DNA of 64,000 bases from VRUE01 sp963718775 (GCA_963718775.1 OY970377.1:1178001-1242000); one strand, 5' to 3'. Shown: positions 45,328 to 54,535, numbered from the stretch's first letter. Numbers and translations are program-made. Notes: generated from the sequence alone by a model not told the origin.

Positions 45328-47712
45328 TCAGGCCGGCACGAGGTCGAGCTCGCGCCAGGGGCCCTCGCCGGCCATCGGCTGGGTACGGCCCTCCAGCCAG
45401 TCAGCTTGCAGGTCGTCGTAGTGGGGGCTCGCCGGGTGGCCGGACTGGCCGGTGAACATCTGCCAGCGCGAGCGCTCCGGCGCGCTCGGTTCGGCCACCA
45501 TGCGCCAGCTCGGCGCCCAGACCGCCTTGTAGGGGTTGTTGGGGTCGTAGGCGATCTGGCTGACCGTCTCCTGGGCGCCGCCGGCCCTGACGCTGCGGTT
45601 GAGCAGCCGTCGCAGCAGCGGGTTGGCTTCGCCCAGCGGGTGCGGGAACTCCATCTCGTGCACGTGCCCCCAGCGCCAGGCCTCGGGGTCGGGGCCGAAA
45701 CGGTCCGAGAGGTCGTCGAGGGCGCCACTCAGCGCTTCCAGCACGAGGTCGTCCCAAGGGCGGCCGATCAGCTCCTCGTCGCCTTCCTCCCAGAGCTTCA
45801 TCAGGTGCGAGTGCCAGCGCCAGGGTGAGGTGACGTGGGGCGTGAAGCCGTTGTCGGCGCGGTCGAGCCAGCGCTCGGCGAGGTCGCGGTCGCCGATCGC
45901 GGCGCGGGCGACCTCGCGGGCCAGGCGCAGCAGGAAGGCCTGGTAGATCGTGCCTGCGATCGAGTCGGGGTCGAGCCGGCCGTCCCAGCTGCGCAGCCGC
46001 TCGAGCGCGCTGCTCTCGCGCTGTCCCTGTGGCGTCAGGCGTCCCAACCGCCGCGCCGCCTCGATGCCGGGCAGCGAGAGGTTGTCGGACTGCATCGCCT
46101 CGAAGCCGTCGATGTCGTGCTCGTCGCTGGCCCGCAGCAGCTGCTCGATCCGCTCGGCGCGGAAACCGTCCAGCCACTCGCTGGTGATGTGGTGGGGGTA
46201 CTCGTCGCCGACGATGCGGTTGTTGGCGGTGACCAGGAAGCCGCTCTCGGGGTCGACCGTCTCCGGCATTTCCTCGTAGGGAATCGTCCCCTCCCACTCG
46301 AACTCGCCCGTCCAGCCCGGCTTGGGCAGGTCGGGACAACCGCCCTTGCGCAGCGGCAGGCGGCCGATCAGCTTGTAGCCGATCGAGCCGTGCCGGTCGG
46401 CCCAGATCAGGTTCGAGGCGGGCGAGCTGTGGCCCTCGAGCTTGGCGACCAGCTCTGGGCCGGAGGTGATGCCATGCAGGTCGAACATGCCCGGGAACGC
46501 GGTCGGCTGGTCAAGCGTCTGCCAGCGCAGGGCGAGCGGCTCGCCCTCGTCGGCGCCGAGCGCCTCGTTGACCAGCGGGCCGTGGTGGGTGACTCGCACG
46601 TCGAGCACCTCGGGCGCGTCGCGGCCCTTGACCGGGATCTCCTCGCGGACTACTTCGAGCGGGCGCCACTCGTCCTCGAACAGGTAGTTGACCCCCTCGA
46701 CCCGCTCGACGAAAAGGTCCTGGACGTCGGCCATGACGTTGGTGAAGGTCCAGCAGACGTCGTTGTTCTGGCCCATGTAGATGCCCGGCATGCCCGGCAG
46801 CGAGGCGCCGCGGACGAAGCGATCGCCGAGCCTGAGGCCGACCTGGTACCAGATGCCCGGCATGCTCGGGGGAAGGTGTGGATCACCGGCGATCAGCGGC
46901 TTGCCGCTGGCGCTGAGCTTGCCCGAGACCGCCCAGTTGTTGGAGCCGCTGGCCTCGGCGGCGAGCCCGATCGAGCGGCGCACCGCGTCGATCTGCTCGA
47001 CGATCGCGAGGCCGTCGCCCGACCAGGCTTCCTGGGTGACGATCGGGTTGTCGGCCGGATAGGCCGGGTCGAGCTTGGCGGCCAGCTCGGGGCCGAGCGC
47101 CCGCGTCATGTCGGCGCGCAGCAGCTCCCGCTCCCAGTTGGTCGAGAGGCCAAAGGCGAGCAGCTTGCCGAGGCTGAGGATGTCGACCGGGCGCCAGGGC
47201 TTCCAGGCGAGGCGCAGCAGCTGCATCTCGAACGGCAGCGCCCTGGCGTTTGCGGCCGCCGCGTTGACCCCCTCGCAAAAGCGCTCTAGAAGGGCCAGCA
47301 GCTCTGGGTCGAGCGTGGCCGCCTCGCGCTCGGCGGTGCGCCGGATGCTCAGCGTCCGCATCAGGCGATCGATCGGCAGCCCCTCCTCGCCGGCCATCTC
47401 GGCGACGCGGCCGGAGACGACGCGACGGTAGAAGTCGAGCTGCCAGAGCCGATCCTGGCCATGACAGAAGCCCTCGGCAAACCAGATGTCCGCGGCGCTG
47501 CCGGCCTCGACGTGCGGAACGCCCCAGCGATCGCGCCGCACCCGCACCGGGCCCTCGAGCCCGTCGAGCGCGATCGTCCCCTTCTGCTTGGGCAACGGCC
47601 GCCGTGCCAGCCAGTGCCAGGCTGCGGCCGTAGCCGCGGCAGCAAGGCCGGTACCTGCGGCGCCAGCAACCAGTCCCGTCTTCACAACACCGCTTCCCTT
47701 GCGCGAACTCAC
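45328..47712 (-). CDS. Penicillin acylase family protein (Ntn hydrolase)
   Basis: 794-residue precursor of the penicillin G acylase family, which cuts itself into alpha and beta chains and hydrolyses amides such as acyl-homoserine lactones or beta-lactam side chains. The N-terminus has a membrane-type signal (LVAGAAGTGLAAAATAAAWH). The predicted cleavage and nucleophile serine is in SGSNNWAVSG near residue 257, with LIAGDPHLPPSMPGIWYQVG and QNNDVCWTFTNVMADVQDLF downstream. The length is normal. GTG 47710-47712 is the start. The substrate is unknown. Confidence 0.92.
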   Translation of the reverse strand: MSSRKGSGVVKTGLVAGAAGTGLAAAATAAAWHWLARRPLPKQKGTIALDGLEGPVRVRRDRWGVPHVEAGSAADIWFAEGFCHGQDRLWQLDFYRRVVSGRVAEMAGEEGLPIDRLMRTLSIRRTAEREAATLDPELLALLERFCEGVNAAAANARALPFEMQLLRLAWKPWRPVDILSLGKLLAFGLSTNWERELLRADMTRALGPELAAKLDPAYPADNPIVTQEAWSGDGLAIVEQIDAVRRSIGLAAEASGSNNWAVSGKLSASGKPLIAGDPHLPPSMPGIWYQVGLRLGDRFVRGASLPGMPGIYMGQNNDVCWTFTNVMADVQDLFVERVEGVNYLFEDEWRPLEVVREEIPVKGRDAPEVLDVRVTHHGPLVNEALGADEGEPLALRWQTLDQPTAFPGMFDLHGITSGPELVAKLEGHSSPASNLIWADRHGSIGYKLIGRLPLRKGGCPDLPKPGWTGEFEWEGTIPYEEMPETVDPESGFLVTANNRIVGDEYPHHITSEWLDGFRAERIEQLLRASDEHDIDGFEAMQSDNLSLPGIEAARRLGRLTPQGQRESSALERLRSWDGRLDPDSIAGTIYQAFLLRLAREVARAAIGDRDLAERWLDRADNGFTPHVTSPWRWHSHLMKLWEEGDEELIGRPWDDLVLEALSGALDDLSDRFGPDPEAWRWGHVHEMEFPHPLGEANPLLRRLLNRSVRAGGAQETVSQIAYDPNNPYKAVWAPSWRMVAEPSAPERSRWQMFTGQSGHPASPHYDDLQADWLEGRTQPMAGEGPWRELDLVPA

Positions 47713-47724
47713 CCTAGGTATGTA

Positions 47725-48459
47725 TCAGTTGGCCAGCCGGCCAGGAAGCTTGCCTTCCGCCTCGAGCTTCTCCAGGTGGGCCTGCATCACCATCGCCGCG
47801 GCAGGTCGCAACTCGGTCGGTACGTCACTCCAGGCCTCGTCGAGCAGAGCCTCGCGGGAGCGCTCGCCCCGCTGCAGGGCGGCGAGCAGGCGGCGCTCGC
47901 GCATCTCGCGGTGCTCGACGTACTCGGCCAGCTTCGCCGCCGGGTCCTCGATCCAGGGGCCGTGGCCGGGGCAGATCAGCTCGATCGGCTCGGCCCGCAT
48001 GCGCCGCAACGAGTCCATGTAGGCGATCAGCGAACCGCCGTCGGGCGGCACGAAGGTGGAGCCGGTGCCGAGGACGAGGTCGCCGCTGAAGCAGACCCGG
48101 TCAGCGGTCATCAGGCAGACGTGATCCGGGGCATGACCGGGTGTGGCGATCGCCCGCAGGCCACCGTGCTCCTCCCCATCGGCCGGCAGGACGACCTCGA
48201 CCCCGAGTCGCTCCGCCCCATCGGCGTGATCGCCGTGACCATGGGTGAGCAGGACGGCCTCAATCCCACCCCGCTCCTCCCCTGCAGCGCGAACCGCATC
48301 CAAATGGCTCGCAACATCCGGCCCCGGATCGATCACCAAACAGGGATCGGACCCATACAGATAGGTGTTCGTCCCTTCAAGCGTCATCGGCCCCGGATTA
48401 GGCGCAACGACCCTCAAAACCTCGGCGTGCCCCGGCGCCTGAGTCACGTCAGAGCCCAT
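47725..48459 (-). CDS. MBL-fold metallo-hydrolase
   Basis: 244-residue metallo-beta-lactamase-fold hydrolase. The metal motif is LLTHGHGDHADGAERLG (HxHxDH) near residue 70, with ATPGHAPDHVC, FSGDLVLGTGS and the C-terminal CPGHGPWIEDPAAKLAEYVE then HREMRERRLLAALQ. The order resembles LACTB2/RNase-like or glyoxalase II-like proteins. The start codon ATG 48457-48459 is inside one arm of a 114-nt inverted repeat. It follows the PafBC gene in the same direction and precedes the penicillin acylase gene (12 nt gap). Confidence 0.9.
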   Translation of the reverse strand: MGSDVTQAPGHAEVLRVVAPNPGPMTLEGTNTYLYGSDPCLVIDPGPDVASHLDAVRAAGEERGGIEAVLLTHGHGDHADGAERLGVEVVLPADGEEHGGLRAIATPGHAPDHVCLMTADRVCFSGDLVLGTGSTFVPPDGGSLIAYMDSLRRMRAEPIELICPGHGPWIEDPAAKLAEYVEHREMRERRLLAALQRGERSREALLDEAWSDVPTELRPAAAMVMQAHLEKLEAEGKLPGRLAN

Positions 48460-48565
48460 TCGGGCAGGGCTGAAACGTCTTGTACTTTTTCGTCAAGGCC
48501 ATTGGGCGTCAGCTCAGCCACGAATCACCGAAAAAGTTAAGTGGAAGCCCTGCCCGAATGGGCTC
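48452..48565. repeat. Inverted repeat spanning the MBL gene start
   Basis: Perfect 20-bp arms at 48452-48471 and 48546-48565 (GAGCCCATTCGGGCAGGGCT and complement). A second short match extends inwards (ACTTTTTCG near 48484 with CGAAAAAGT near 48529). The left arm includes the MBL start codon and the right arm ends 4 nt before the PafBC stop codon. Could sequester the start in a hairpin. Confidence 0.88.
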
Positions 48566-48569
48566 CACG

Positions 48570-50630
48570 TCACGCAGCGCTAGCCGCGACCTCTTTGGCG
48601 ATCGCCTCGCGAGCGTCCTCGGGCTCGAGCACGACGAGGTCGCCGGCGCCCCGCAGGATCTCGCGGACCAGCCAGGAGGTACCGGCGTAGGGCAACTCGA
48701 CGACGACGGCGCCGTCGGCCAGCTCCTCGACCACGGTGCGCTCCTCGCGCAGCCAGCGGGCCCGCTCCGGCGAGACCCAGACGCGGGCGACGTGGGCGGT
48801 CGGCACCTCGCCGTGGGTCATCCAGCCCTCGACCCCGGCCAGCTCCTCGACCTCCGGGCGGGGCTCGAAAGTCTGCTTGGAGAGCGTCGCCTCCTTGACC
48901 CGGTCGAGCTTGAAGTGACGAACGCCGTCTTTGGTCAGGTCGTAGCACTCGACATACCAGCCCTCTTTGCCGTTCTCCAGCCGGTAGGGCTCGACCGAGC
49001 GCTTGGTGAACTGGTCCTCGTTCTCCTTGTAGTACTGGAGGTCGAGGATGCGGCTGGCGCCGATCGCCTCGTTGACTTTGCGCGCCACCTCGGCGTCGCC
49101 ACCGCTTCCGGAGGCGATCTCCAGCCCCTCCTCGGAGGGATCGTGGCCGAGTGCCTTGACGATCTTGGTGCGGGCGCTCTGCAGCCCACCCTGCGGAAGG
49201 TGGTCGCCGAAGAGGTCGATCGCCGCCACCAGGGCCTTGGCCTCGAGCGGCAGCAGCCGGGCGGGGCGGGCGAAGTTGTCGCCATAGGGCTGCGAGTCGA
49301 CCTCGATCTCGTCGCCGAGGATTTCCGCGTAGAGGACATAGGTGCCGCCGCCGAAGTTGACGACGTTGAGCAAATCGATGTCCTCCTGCAGCTCCTCGTC
49401 GGTGAGTTCGAGCCGCTGGCGCAGGTCGGCGACGCCGAGCCGCTCCTCGCCTTTGGCCGACTCGATCAGCAGGCCGGCGAGGGTGACGAGGCGGGCGAAG
49501 CGCTCGGGACGGATCGCCGCCTCGCCGCGACCGTTGGAGCGTGTCCGCCGCGGCGCCTCGCGCAGCGGCCGGTCGACGATCTCGGCCGCCTCGAAGCCGT
49601 TGTTGTGGCGATCGTGGAGCAGGCCGAGGCGGCTCTCGGCTTCCTCGCGCAACTCGTCGGGCGCAAGCACCTCGGCGTTCTGGCGCCAGCGCAGCACCCA
49701 GGCGATCAGCTCGCGGGGCGAGGCGTAGTCGGTCTCGAAGACCGAGCCCTTGGCGGGCGCCCCATCGGACTTCTTCGCCGGCCGCAGCTCGCCGAAGGCG
49801 CCGAAGTCACGCTCGATCAGCCAAGCGATGCGGTCGCGGACGAAGATCTTCGCCGTGCCCCTGGTCTCGCCCAGCTGCCAGTCGGCGCGCTGGCCATAGT
49901 CGCGGCGATCGAAGTTCTCGGGCGGCGAGAAGTCGTGCTCGGCCTTGGATGCGTAGCCGACCTTGCCCTGGATGCGCGAGAGGCGGAAGACGCGCACCGC
50001 CTCGCGCTCGTGCGCGTAGCCGATCAAATAGAACTGCCCGCCGCGGAAGACCAGGTGGTAGGGGTCGACCTTGCGCTTGGCGGTCTCGTCGCGCTCCATC
50101 GTGTAGTAGGTGAACTCGATCGTCTTGCGGCGTGAGATCGCCGTCTCGATCTTGGAGAGGCGCTGCGAGAGGTCGCGTCCGCCGGCGGAGGCCGTCATCG
50201 CCATCTCGACCGGGGCGCGCTCGCCCTCCTTGAGCGGGTTCGGGTGCCCCCAGGCGACCTGCTGCAGGGCCAGCCGCAGCGGCTCGGCATAGGCGAATTC
50301 ACCTTCGGAGAGCAGCGAGAGCGCCGTGCTCAGAGCGCCCAGCTCGTCATCGGAGAATTTGATCGGGTCGAGGTAGAAGTTCTCCGGCGGCAGCGAGTAG
50401 AGCTCGGCCTCGAAGAAGCCCTCGCCGGGCTTCTCGACACCGAGCTCGATGCCGAGGCTTTCCAGCTCGGCCCGGTCCGCGTAGAAGCGACGCGCGAAGG
50501 CGTCGTCGTTCATGTCGCTATAGCCCTCCACTTCGCGCTTGATCTCGAGGGCCGAAACCGGCCTTCCCTGTGCCATCAGGAACGAGATCAGCGAGAGCTG
50601 GCGGATCAGCTTCTCGGTGTCCTTCGCCAC
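48570..50630 (-). CDS. pafBC: Fused PafB-PafC-like WYL-domain transcriptional regulator
   Basis: 686-residue protein made of two similar halves. Each has an N-terminal helix-turn-helix, a WYL domain and a C-terminal extension: HTH at about 5-60 with LAQ-type SLISFLMAQGRPVSALEIKR, first WYL near 157-225 (TIEFTYYTMERDETAKRKVD and GGQFYLIGYAHEREAVRVFR); second HTH near 385-445, second WYL near 530-595 (ILDLQYYKENEDQFTKRSVE and WYVECYDLTKDGVRHFKLDR). PafB and PafC are separate genes in mycobacteria and activate the DNA-damage response as a heterodimer; a natural fusion is known. Start is GTG 50628-50630. The WYL domains probably sense single-stranded DNA. Confidence 0.88.
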   Translation of the reverse strand: MAKDTEKLIRQLSLISFLMAQGRPVSALEIKREVEGYSDMNDDAFARRFYADRAELESLGIELGVEKPGEGFFEAELYSLPPENFYLDPIKFSDDELGALSTALSLLSEGEFAYAEPLRLALQQVAWGHPNPLKEGERAPVEMAMTASAGGRDLSQRLSKIETAISRRKTIEFTYYTMERDETAKRKVDPYHLVFRGGQFYLIGYAHEREAVRVFRLSRIQGKVGYASKAEHDFSPPENFDRRDYGQRADWQLGETRGTAKIFVRDRIAWLIERDFGAFGELRPAKKSDGAPAKGSVFETDYASPRELIAWVLRWRQNAEVLAPDELREEAESRLGLLHDRHNNGFEAAEIVDRPLREAPRRTRSNGRGEAAIRPERFARLVTLAGLLIESAKGEERLGVADLRQRLELTDEELQEDIDLLNVVNFGGGTYVLYAEILGDEIEVDSQPYGDNFARPARLLPLEAKALVAAIDLFGDHLPQGGLQSARTKIVKALGHDPSEEGLEIASGSGGDAEVARKVNEAIGASRILDLQYYKENEDQFTKRSVEPYRLENGKEGWYVECYDLTKDGVRHFKLDRVKEATLSKQTFEPRPEVEELAGVEGWMTHGEVPTAHVARVWVSPERARWLREERTVVEELADGAVVVELPYAGTSWLVREILRGAGDLVVLEPEDAREAIAKEVAASAA

Positions 50631-50659
50631 GGCTCGCAGGATAGTGTGCGACCGGCTCC

Positions 50660-50974
50660 ATGGACCTTCTGCGCAACCTCTTCGGCAACTTGACTTCGGG
50701 CATTATCCGGCTTGCGGTCGCGGCCGGAGTGCTTTTTGCCTGCTACCTCTTCATCCTCAAGCCGGTCCTCGACACGACCACCGAGGTGATCCACTCGACC
50801 GGCCTCGACCAGCTCGGCAAGTCGCTCGACGACGTGAGCCGGCAGATCAAACGCGAGGTCCACCACTCCTTCGAGGCAACCAAGCCGGGGGCCAAACGGC
50901 AGCGGCTGGTCAAATGCGTCGAACGCGCCAATGGCGACGTGCAGCGGATTCAGCGCTGCACTCGTAGGTTCTGA
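50660..50974 (+). CDS. Small membrane protein of unknown function
   Basis: 104-residue protein with one N-terminal transmembrane helix (GIIRLAVAAGVLFACYLFIL) after a short amphipathic start MDLLRNLFGNL. A helical, charged C-terminal part with LDQLGKSLDDVSRQIKREVH follows. It is divergent from the PafBC gene with 29 nt between start codons. In many actinobacteria tatA/tatC neighbour pafBC, and this protein has a broadly TatA-like layout, but it lacks the TatA FG hinge signature, so it is not called TatA. Confidence 0.65.
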   Translation: MDLLRNLFGNLTSGIIRLAVAAGVLFACYLFILKPVLDTTTEVIHSTGLDQLGKSLDDVSRQIKREVHHSFEATKPGAKRQRLVKCVERANGDVQRIQRCTRRF

Positions 50975-50983
50975 GTTCTTAGA

Positions 50984-52717
50984 TCAGCGGGCGCAGGCCA
51001 GCGTTCTGGCGTCGGTGCGCACTTCAGCGCGCCAGGGAATCGTCGCGGTGGCGGCGTCGCGGGGAATCGCGACTTCGGCAGAGCCCCTGACCGGCGGCAG
51101 CTCGATCACCGTCTCGTCGGCGAAGCGCCCCAGCTTGATCGCGACCGTCGCGCTGGGAGCGGTCTTGTAGCCGAAGCCACCCGGCGGTATGCCGAGCGTG
51201 AAGGTCGCGGTGCGACCCAGTTCGGGGACCAACGCCACGCAGGCGCCAAGCGTGCGGGCGTGGCCTTCGGCTTCGCCGAAGAGCTCGGGAGGCGCAGCCC
51301 CGCGGTCGACCCTGACCACGCGGACCGGCTCGGCCGCAATCCCAAGGGTTCGCACTAGGACGTCGTCGGCGGCCATGCGCGCCTGCGGGGCGGTCGCCAT
51401 CAGTTCCTCGAGGCCATAGGCCGGAGTGCCGGTGTCGTCGGCCATGTCGAAATAGGCCCAGATCGGAAAGAGCATGTCGGGGTGGGAGTAGACGGTGCTC
51501 TCCCCGTCCTCGGCGAGCAGATTCCTGTCGACGAGGTTGCGATCCAAGTCCAGCGCCGCCAGGGTGGCGCGGTTGGTTTGGCCCTCAGCTTCGAAAAGGT
51601 GGCCACCGGCACGCAGATTCGCGGCGTTCGCCATCAGAGCAAGCGCAAAGATGGCAACGGCGACCAGCGCAACGGGGGTAGACCACTTGACGTCGCCGGC
51701 CAGCTCGGCGACGAGAAGCAGGGTGATGATCCCTCCCATGTAGATGTAGCGGCTGGCCTCCGGCGAGCGCGCCGGGCTGAGGCCGACGGCGACCAGGACG
51801 AAATAGAAGATCAGGGTGGTGAAGATCGTCCAGAAGTAGATCGACCGTGGTGCGCGGCGCACGTGGATCGCGACCAGGCCGGCGAAGACCAGCGCCAGCG
51901 GGTAGCCCCATTCCGAACGGAATTCGAGCACTTCCGGCAGGCCGACGGTGCCGGGAACGCGGAATAGCCCCGTGATCCCAGCGCAGATCGCGGCAAGCTG
52001 GTCCGCGCTGCCGCTGAGCAGGCTGCTGATCGACTCCGTGGTCACCTCGGACTGGCCGAACTTGCGGGCCCAGACGAACCACACCGCGTAGGCGATGCCG
52101 GGAATCAGGACGACCCAGGCGCGCCTCCATTCCGCCCGGCCGCCGAGCAGAATCGAGACCAGCGCCCCAAGCGCGAAGGCGATGCCGACGCTGAAGGACG
52201 CAAGCGAGCAGGCAAGCAGGATGCAGGCGGCGATGTCGCCGCCACGGGTGCATCTACGCAGCGCCAGCAGCATGCCCAGGCCAGCGGCCATTCCGGAGAG
52301 GTTGGGAAGCTCGTAGGCGCCCATCAGCGTGTCCCAGCCGACACCGAAGAAGACGACCATCAGCGTCAGGGCGACCGCCACGACCAGCGGCAGCCGGGGG
52401 CGTACTAGAGCGAAGAAGATCGTCGACACGACCAGGTGCAGGACGATCGTCGCCACCTGGTACGGAAGGTGGGAGTCGGTGCCGAAGGTGCCGGCCAACC
52501 ACTTGTAGAGGATCAACGGCAGCGCGACGAGGTGGCCGTTTTGGGGGTGGATCAGCGTTTCGAAGGACCAGCCGCGGAAGATGACCAGGTAATTCCACTC
52601 GTCGTTGACGAAGCTCTGATCCTTGCCCCAGCTGAGGATCAGCACCGCGACCAGCGCGTAGGCAAGTGCCAGGACCGCGTAGGCGACTCGCTGCTCGCCG
52701 ATCCGGCGTGCCCACAC
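50984..52717 (-). CDS. Uncharacterised GT-C-like polytopic membrane protein, copy 1
   Basis: 577-residue protein with about eleven hydrophobic helices and a soluble C-terminal domain of about 190 residues. The first loop has FVNDEWNYLVIFRGWSFETL followed by IHPQNGHLVALPLILYKWLA. The acidic DE after the first helix resembles GT-C glycosyltransferases (PF13231-like), but I cannot place it in a named family. The C-terminal domain contains PAYGLEELMATAPQARMAAD and ends in beta-strand-rich sequence. It shares both regions with the neighbouring gene at 52828-54531, so the two are tandem paralogues. A 110-nt gap separates them, with no clear feature. Confidence 0.72.
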   Translation of the reverse strand: MWARRIGEQRVAYAVLALAYALVAVLILSWGKDQSFVNDEWNYLVIFRGWSFETLIHPQNGHLVALPLILYKWLAGTFGTDSHLPYQVATIVLHLVVSTIFFALVRPRLPLVVAVALTLMVVFFGVGWDTLMGAYELPNLSGMAAGLGMLLALRRCTRGGDIAACILLACSLASFSVGIAFALGALVSILLGGRAEWRRAWVVLIPGIAYAVWFVWARKFGQSEVTTESISSLLSGSADQLAAICAGITGLFRVPGTVGLPEVLEFRSEWGYPLALVFAGLVAIHVRRAPRSIYFWTIFTTLIFYFVLVAVGLSPARSPEASRYIYMGGIITLLLVAELAGDVKWSTPVALVAVAIFALALMANAANLRAGGHLFEAEGQTNRATLAALDLDRNLVDRNLLAEDGESTVYSHPDMLFPIWAYFDMADDTGTPAYGLEELMATAPQARMAADDVLVRTLGIAAEPVRVVRVDRGAAPPELFGEAEGHARTLGACVALVPELGRTATFTLGIPPGGFGYKTAPSATVAIKLGRFADETVIELPPVRGSAEVAIPRDAATATIPWRAEVRTDARTLACAR

Positions 52718-52827
52718 CGAAAAGCGGCTGACGAGCGACTCGATCGTCTGGAGCGGGTTGACTTGCGGGTTCAGAGGGACCGTCCCCAGATTCGAATGGC
52801 GGGCACCATAGACCGCGGCAGTCTAGG

Positions 52828-54531
52828 TCAGGGGGCTACCGGACAAACGAGCGTCGGAGCGCTGACCGCCATCCCGACCGTCCACGGCGCACCCGAGATG
52901 GAAGCCGGCACGACGATCCGGCTGGCGCCGGACTGCGCCGGCAGCGAGGCCGCGGGCAGGTCCGCGAAGCGCCCTATCGACGCTTCGACGGGCGCAGCCG
53001 ACCTGTATGCGACGCCGCCGCGCTGGAAGCGGATTAGCGCTGTCGTCTGCGAGGCGCCAGGGATCAGCGAGAAGCAGCTCCCGCGCCATCGCGGCGCGGG
53101 AGCGCCGGCCTGCACGGCCACCGACAGCGGCGGTGTCCCCGGCGGTGGCACGACGCCCTGCACGGGTTCCGGCGCGATGCGCATGACTCGGACCAGCTCT
53201 TCGTCGGCGATCTGCCGCGCCCCGGGCGCAGAAGCTTCCAGTTCCTCGAGCGAGTAGGTGGGCAGGCCGAAGTCGGCGTCCAGTTCGTGGAACTGGCTGA
53301 CCGGGAAATTCATCGCCCCGGGAGGGTCCTCCACCGTCACCGACTTATCGGCGGCTGGCCCGGCGAGCTCGACGGCGGTCAGCTTGGCCCGAGCCGCAGA
53401 GGACTGCGCTCGTACACCCTGGGCGACGTCCCCCAGTTCGGCGACGTTGGCGCACATCGAGAAGACGAACGCGACCCCGACGACGGCCAGCACCGCCCGG
53501 CTGGGACGGCAAGGAGCAAGCAGCTCGGCGACGGCGAGCAAGATGAGCACCGAGCCGACGTAGACGAAGCGGGTGTCGAACGTGTTGCGGAACTGGTTGA
53601 GCGCGATGCCGACGAGGAGGAGGTAGGCGACGAGCACGACGATCGCCACCACCGCGCCGGGGCCCGGCTTCGGCGCCCGACGCATCCGCTGGTAGACCAG
53701 GACCGCGAGGCCGGCAACCAAGACAGGGCCCCAGGTAGTCCGGATCGGGATCAGGTTTTCGGTTGGCCGAGGACCGTTGGGTGTGGTGAAGAGCCCGCTG
53801 AGGCCGGCCATGATCGCGCTGGCCTGGTCGACCAGGGCCGAGCCGATGATCTTGAGGTTGTGCACGTATATGTGCGTCTGGTCGAACTTGCGCGCCCACA
53901 GCGCCCAGGCGACGTAGACGGCAAGCGGCGCCAGGAAGACCCAGACGCGGCGCAGACGCTGGCCGGGAGGGCGCAGGGCGATCGCGGCGATCGCCCCGAC
54001 GACGAAGACGATGCCGATGCTGTACGAGGCAACCGAGACGGTGAGCAGGACACAGGTGGCGACGTCGCCCTTCAGGTCCCCGCGGCGCAGGGCGAGGAGC
54101 GCGGCCAGGCCGAGGGCGAGGCCGATCAGGTTGGGGAACGCGAAGGTGGGCAGGATCACGTCGGCGCCGGCGCCGTAGAAGAGCATCAGGATCGCCGCCG
54201 CGAGGGCGAGGAGGTCGCCGACGCGATTCCGCATCAGGGCGAAGAGAAGCGTCGCCACCGTCGCGGAAAGCGCGTAGTTGACGAGCTGGTAGGGCAGCTG
54301 CGATTCGACCCCGAAGATCGAGAACATCGCCTTGTAGAGGACGATCGAGAGGGCCATCAGGTGGCCGTTGTGGGGGGTGAGCAGCGTTTCCAGCGACCAG
54401 GAGCGATAGGCGTAGAGGTAGCCCCACTGGTCGACGAGGGGCGTCAGTCCCCGGCCTAGGTAGAGCAGCAGCAGCGTCGAGACGACAATCGCGCAGCCGA
54501 GAACCAGGAACGGCCAGTGGCGCTTCAGCAT
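52828..54531 (-). CDS. Uncharacterised GT-C-like polytopic membrane protein, copy 2
   Basis: 567-residue paralogue of the protein at 50984-52717. Matching regions are LVDQWGYLYAYRSWSLETLL with TPHNGHLMALSIVLYKAMFS near the N-terminus and PTYSLEELEASAPGARQIAD near residue 430. The acidic DE of copy 1 is DQ here, so copy 2 may have lost catalysis or use another residue. About eleven helices precede a C-terminal extracytoplasmic domain with GSCFSLIPGASQT. The start is 4 nt after the YhaM-like stop codon, suggesting one transcript. Function unknown; surface glycosylation is a guess from the fold. Confidence 0.72.
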   Translation of the reverse strand: MLKRHWPFLVLGCAIVVSTLLLLYLGRGLTPLVDQWGYLYAYRSWSLETLLTPHNGHLMALSIVLYKAMFSIFGVESQLPYQLVNYALSATVATLLFALMRNRVGDLLALAAAILMLFYGAGADVILPTFAFPNLIGLALGLAALLALRRGDLKGDVATCVLLTVSVASYSIGIVFVVGAIAAIALRPPGQRLRRVWVFLAPLAVYVAWALWARKFDQTHIYVHNLKIIGSALVDQASAIMAGLSGLFTTPNGPRPTENLIPIRTTWGPVLVAGLAVLVYQRMRRAPKPGPGAVVAIVVLVAYLLLVGIALNQFRNTFDTRFVYVGSVLILLAVAELLAPCRPSRAVLAVVGVAFVFSMCANVAELGDVAQGVRAQSSAARAKLTAVELAGPAADKSVTVEDPPGAMNFPVSQFHELDADFGLPTYSLEELEASAPGARQIADEELVRVMRIAPEPVQGVVPPPGTPPLSVAVQAGAPAPRWRGSCFSLIPGASQTTALIRFQRGGVAYRSAAPVEASIGRFADLPAASLPAQSGASRIVVPASISGAPWTVGMAVSAPTLVCPVAP

Positions 54532-54535
54532 GAGC

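Noticed and set aside
45835..47289. 484-residue forward open frame inside the penicillin acylase gene
   Set aside because: Antisense shadow; the reverse strand encodes an intact Ntn hydrolase with the SGSNNW active site.
50660..50974. TatA twin-arginine translocase subunit
   Set aside because: The helix-plus-charged-tail layout is suggestive, but the Phe-Gly hinge and typical TatA amphipathic helix are absent.
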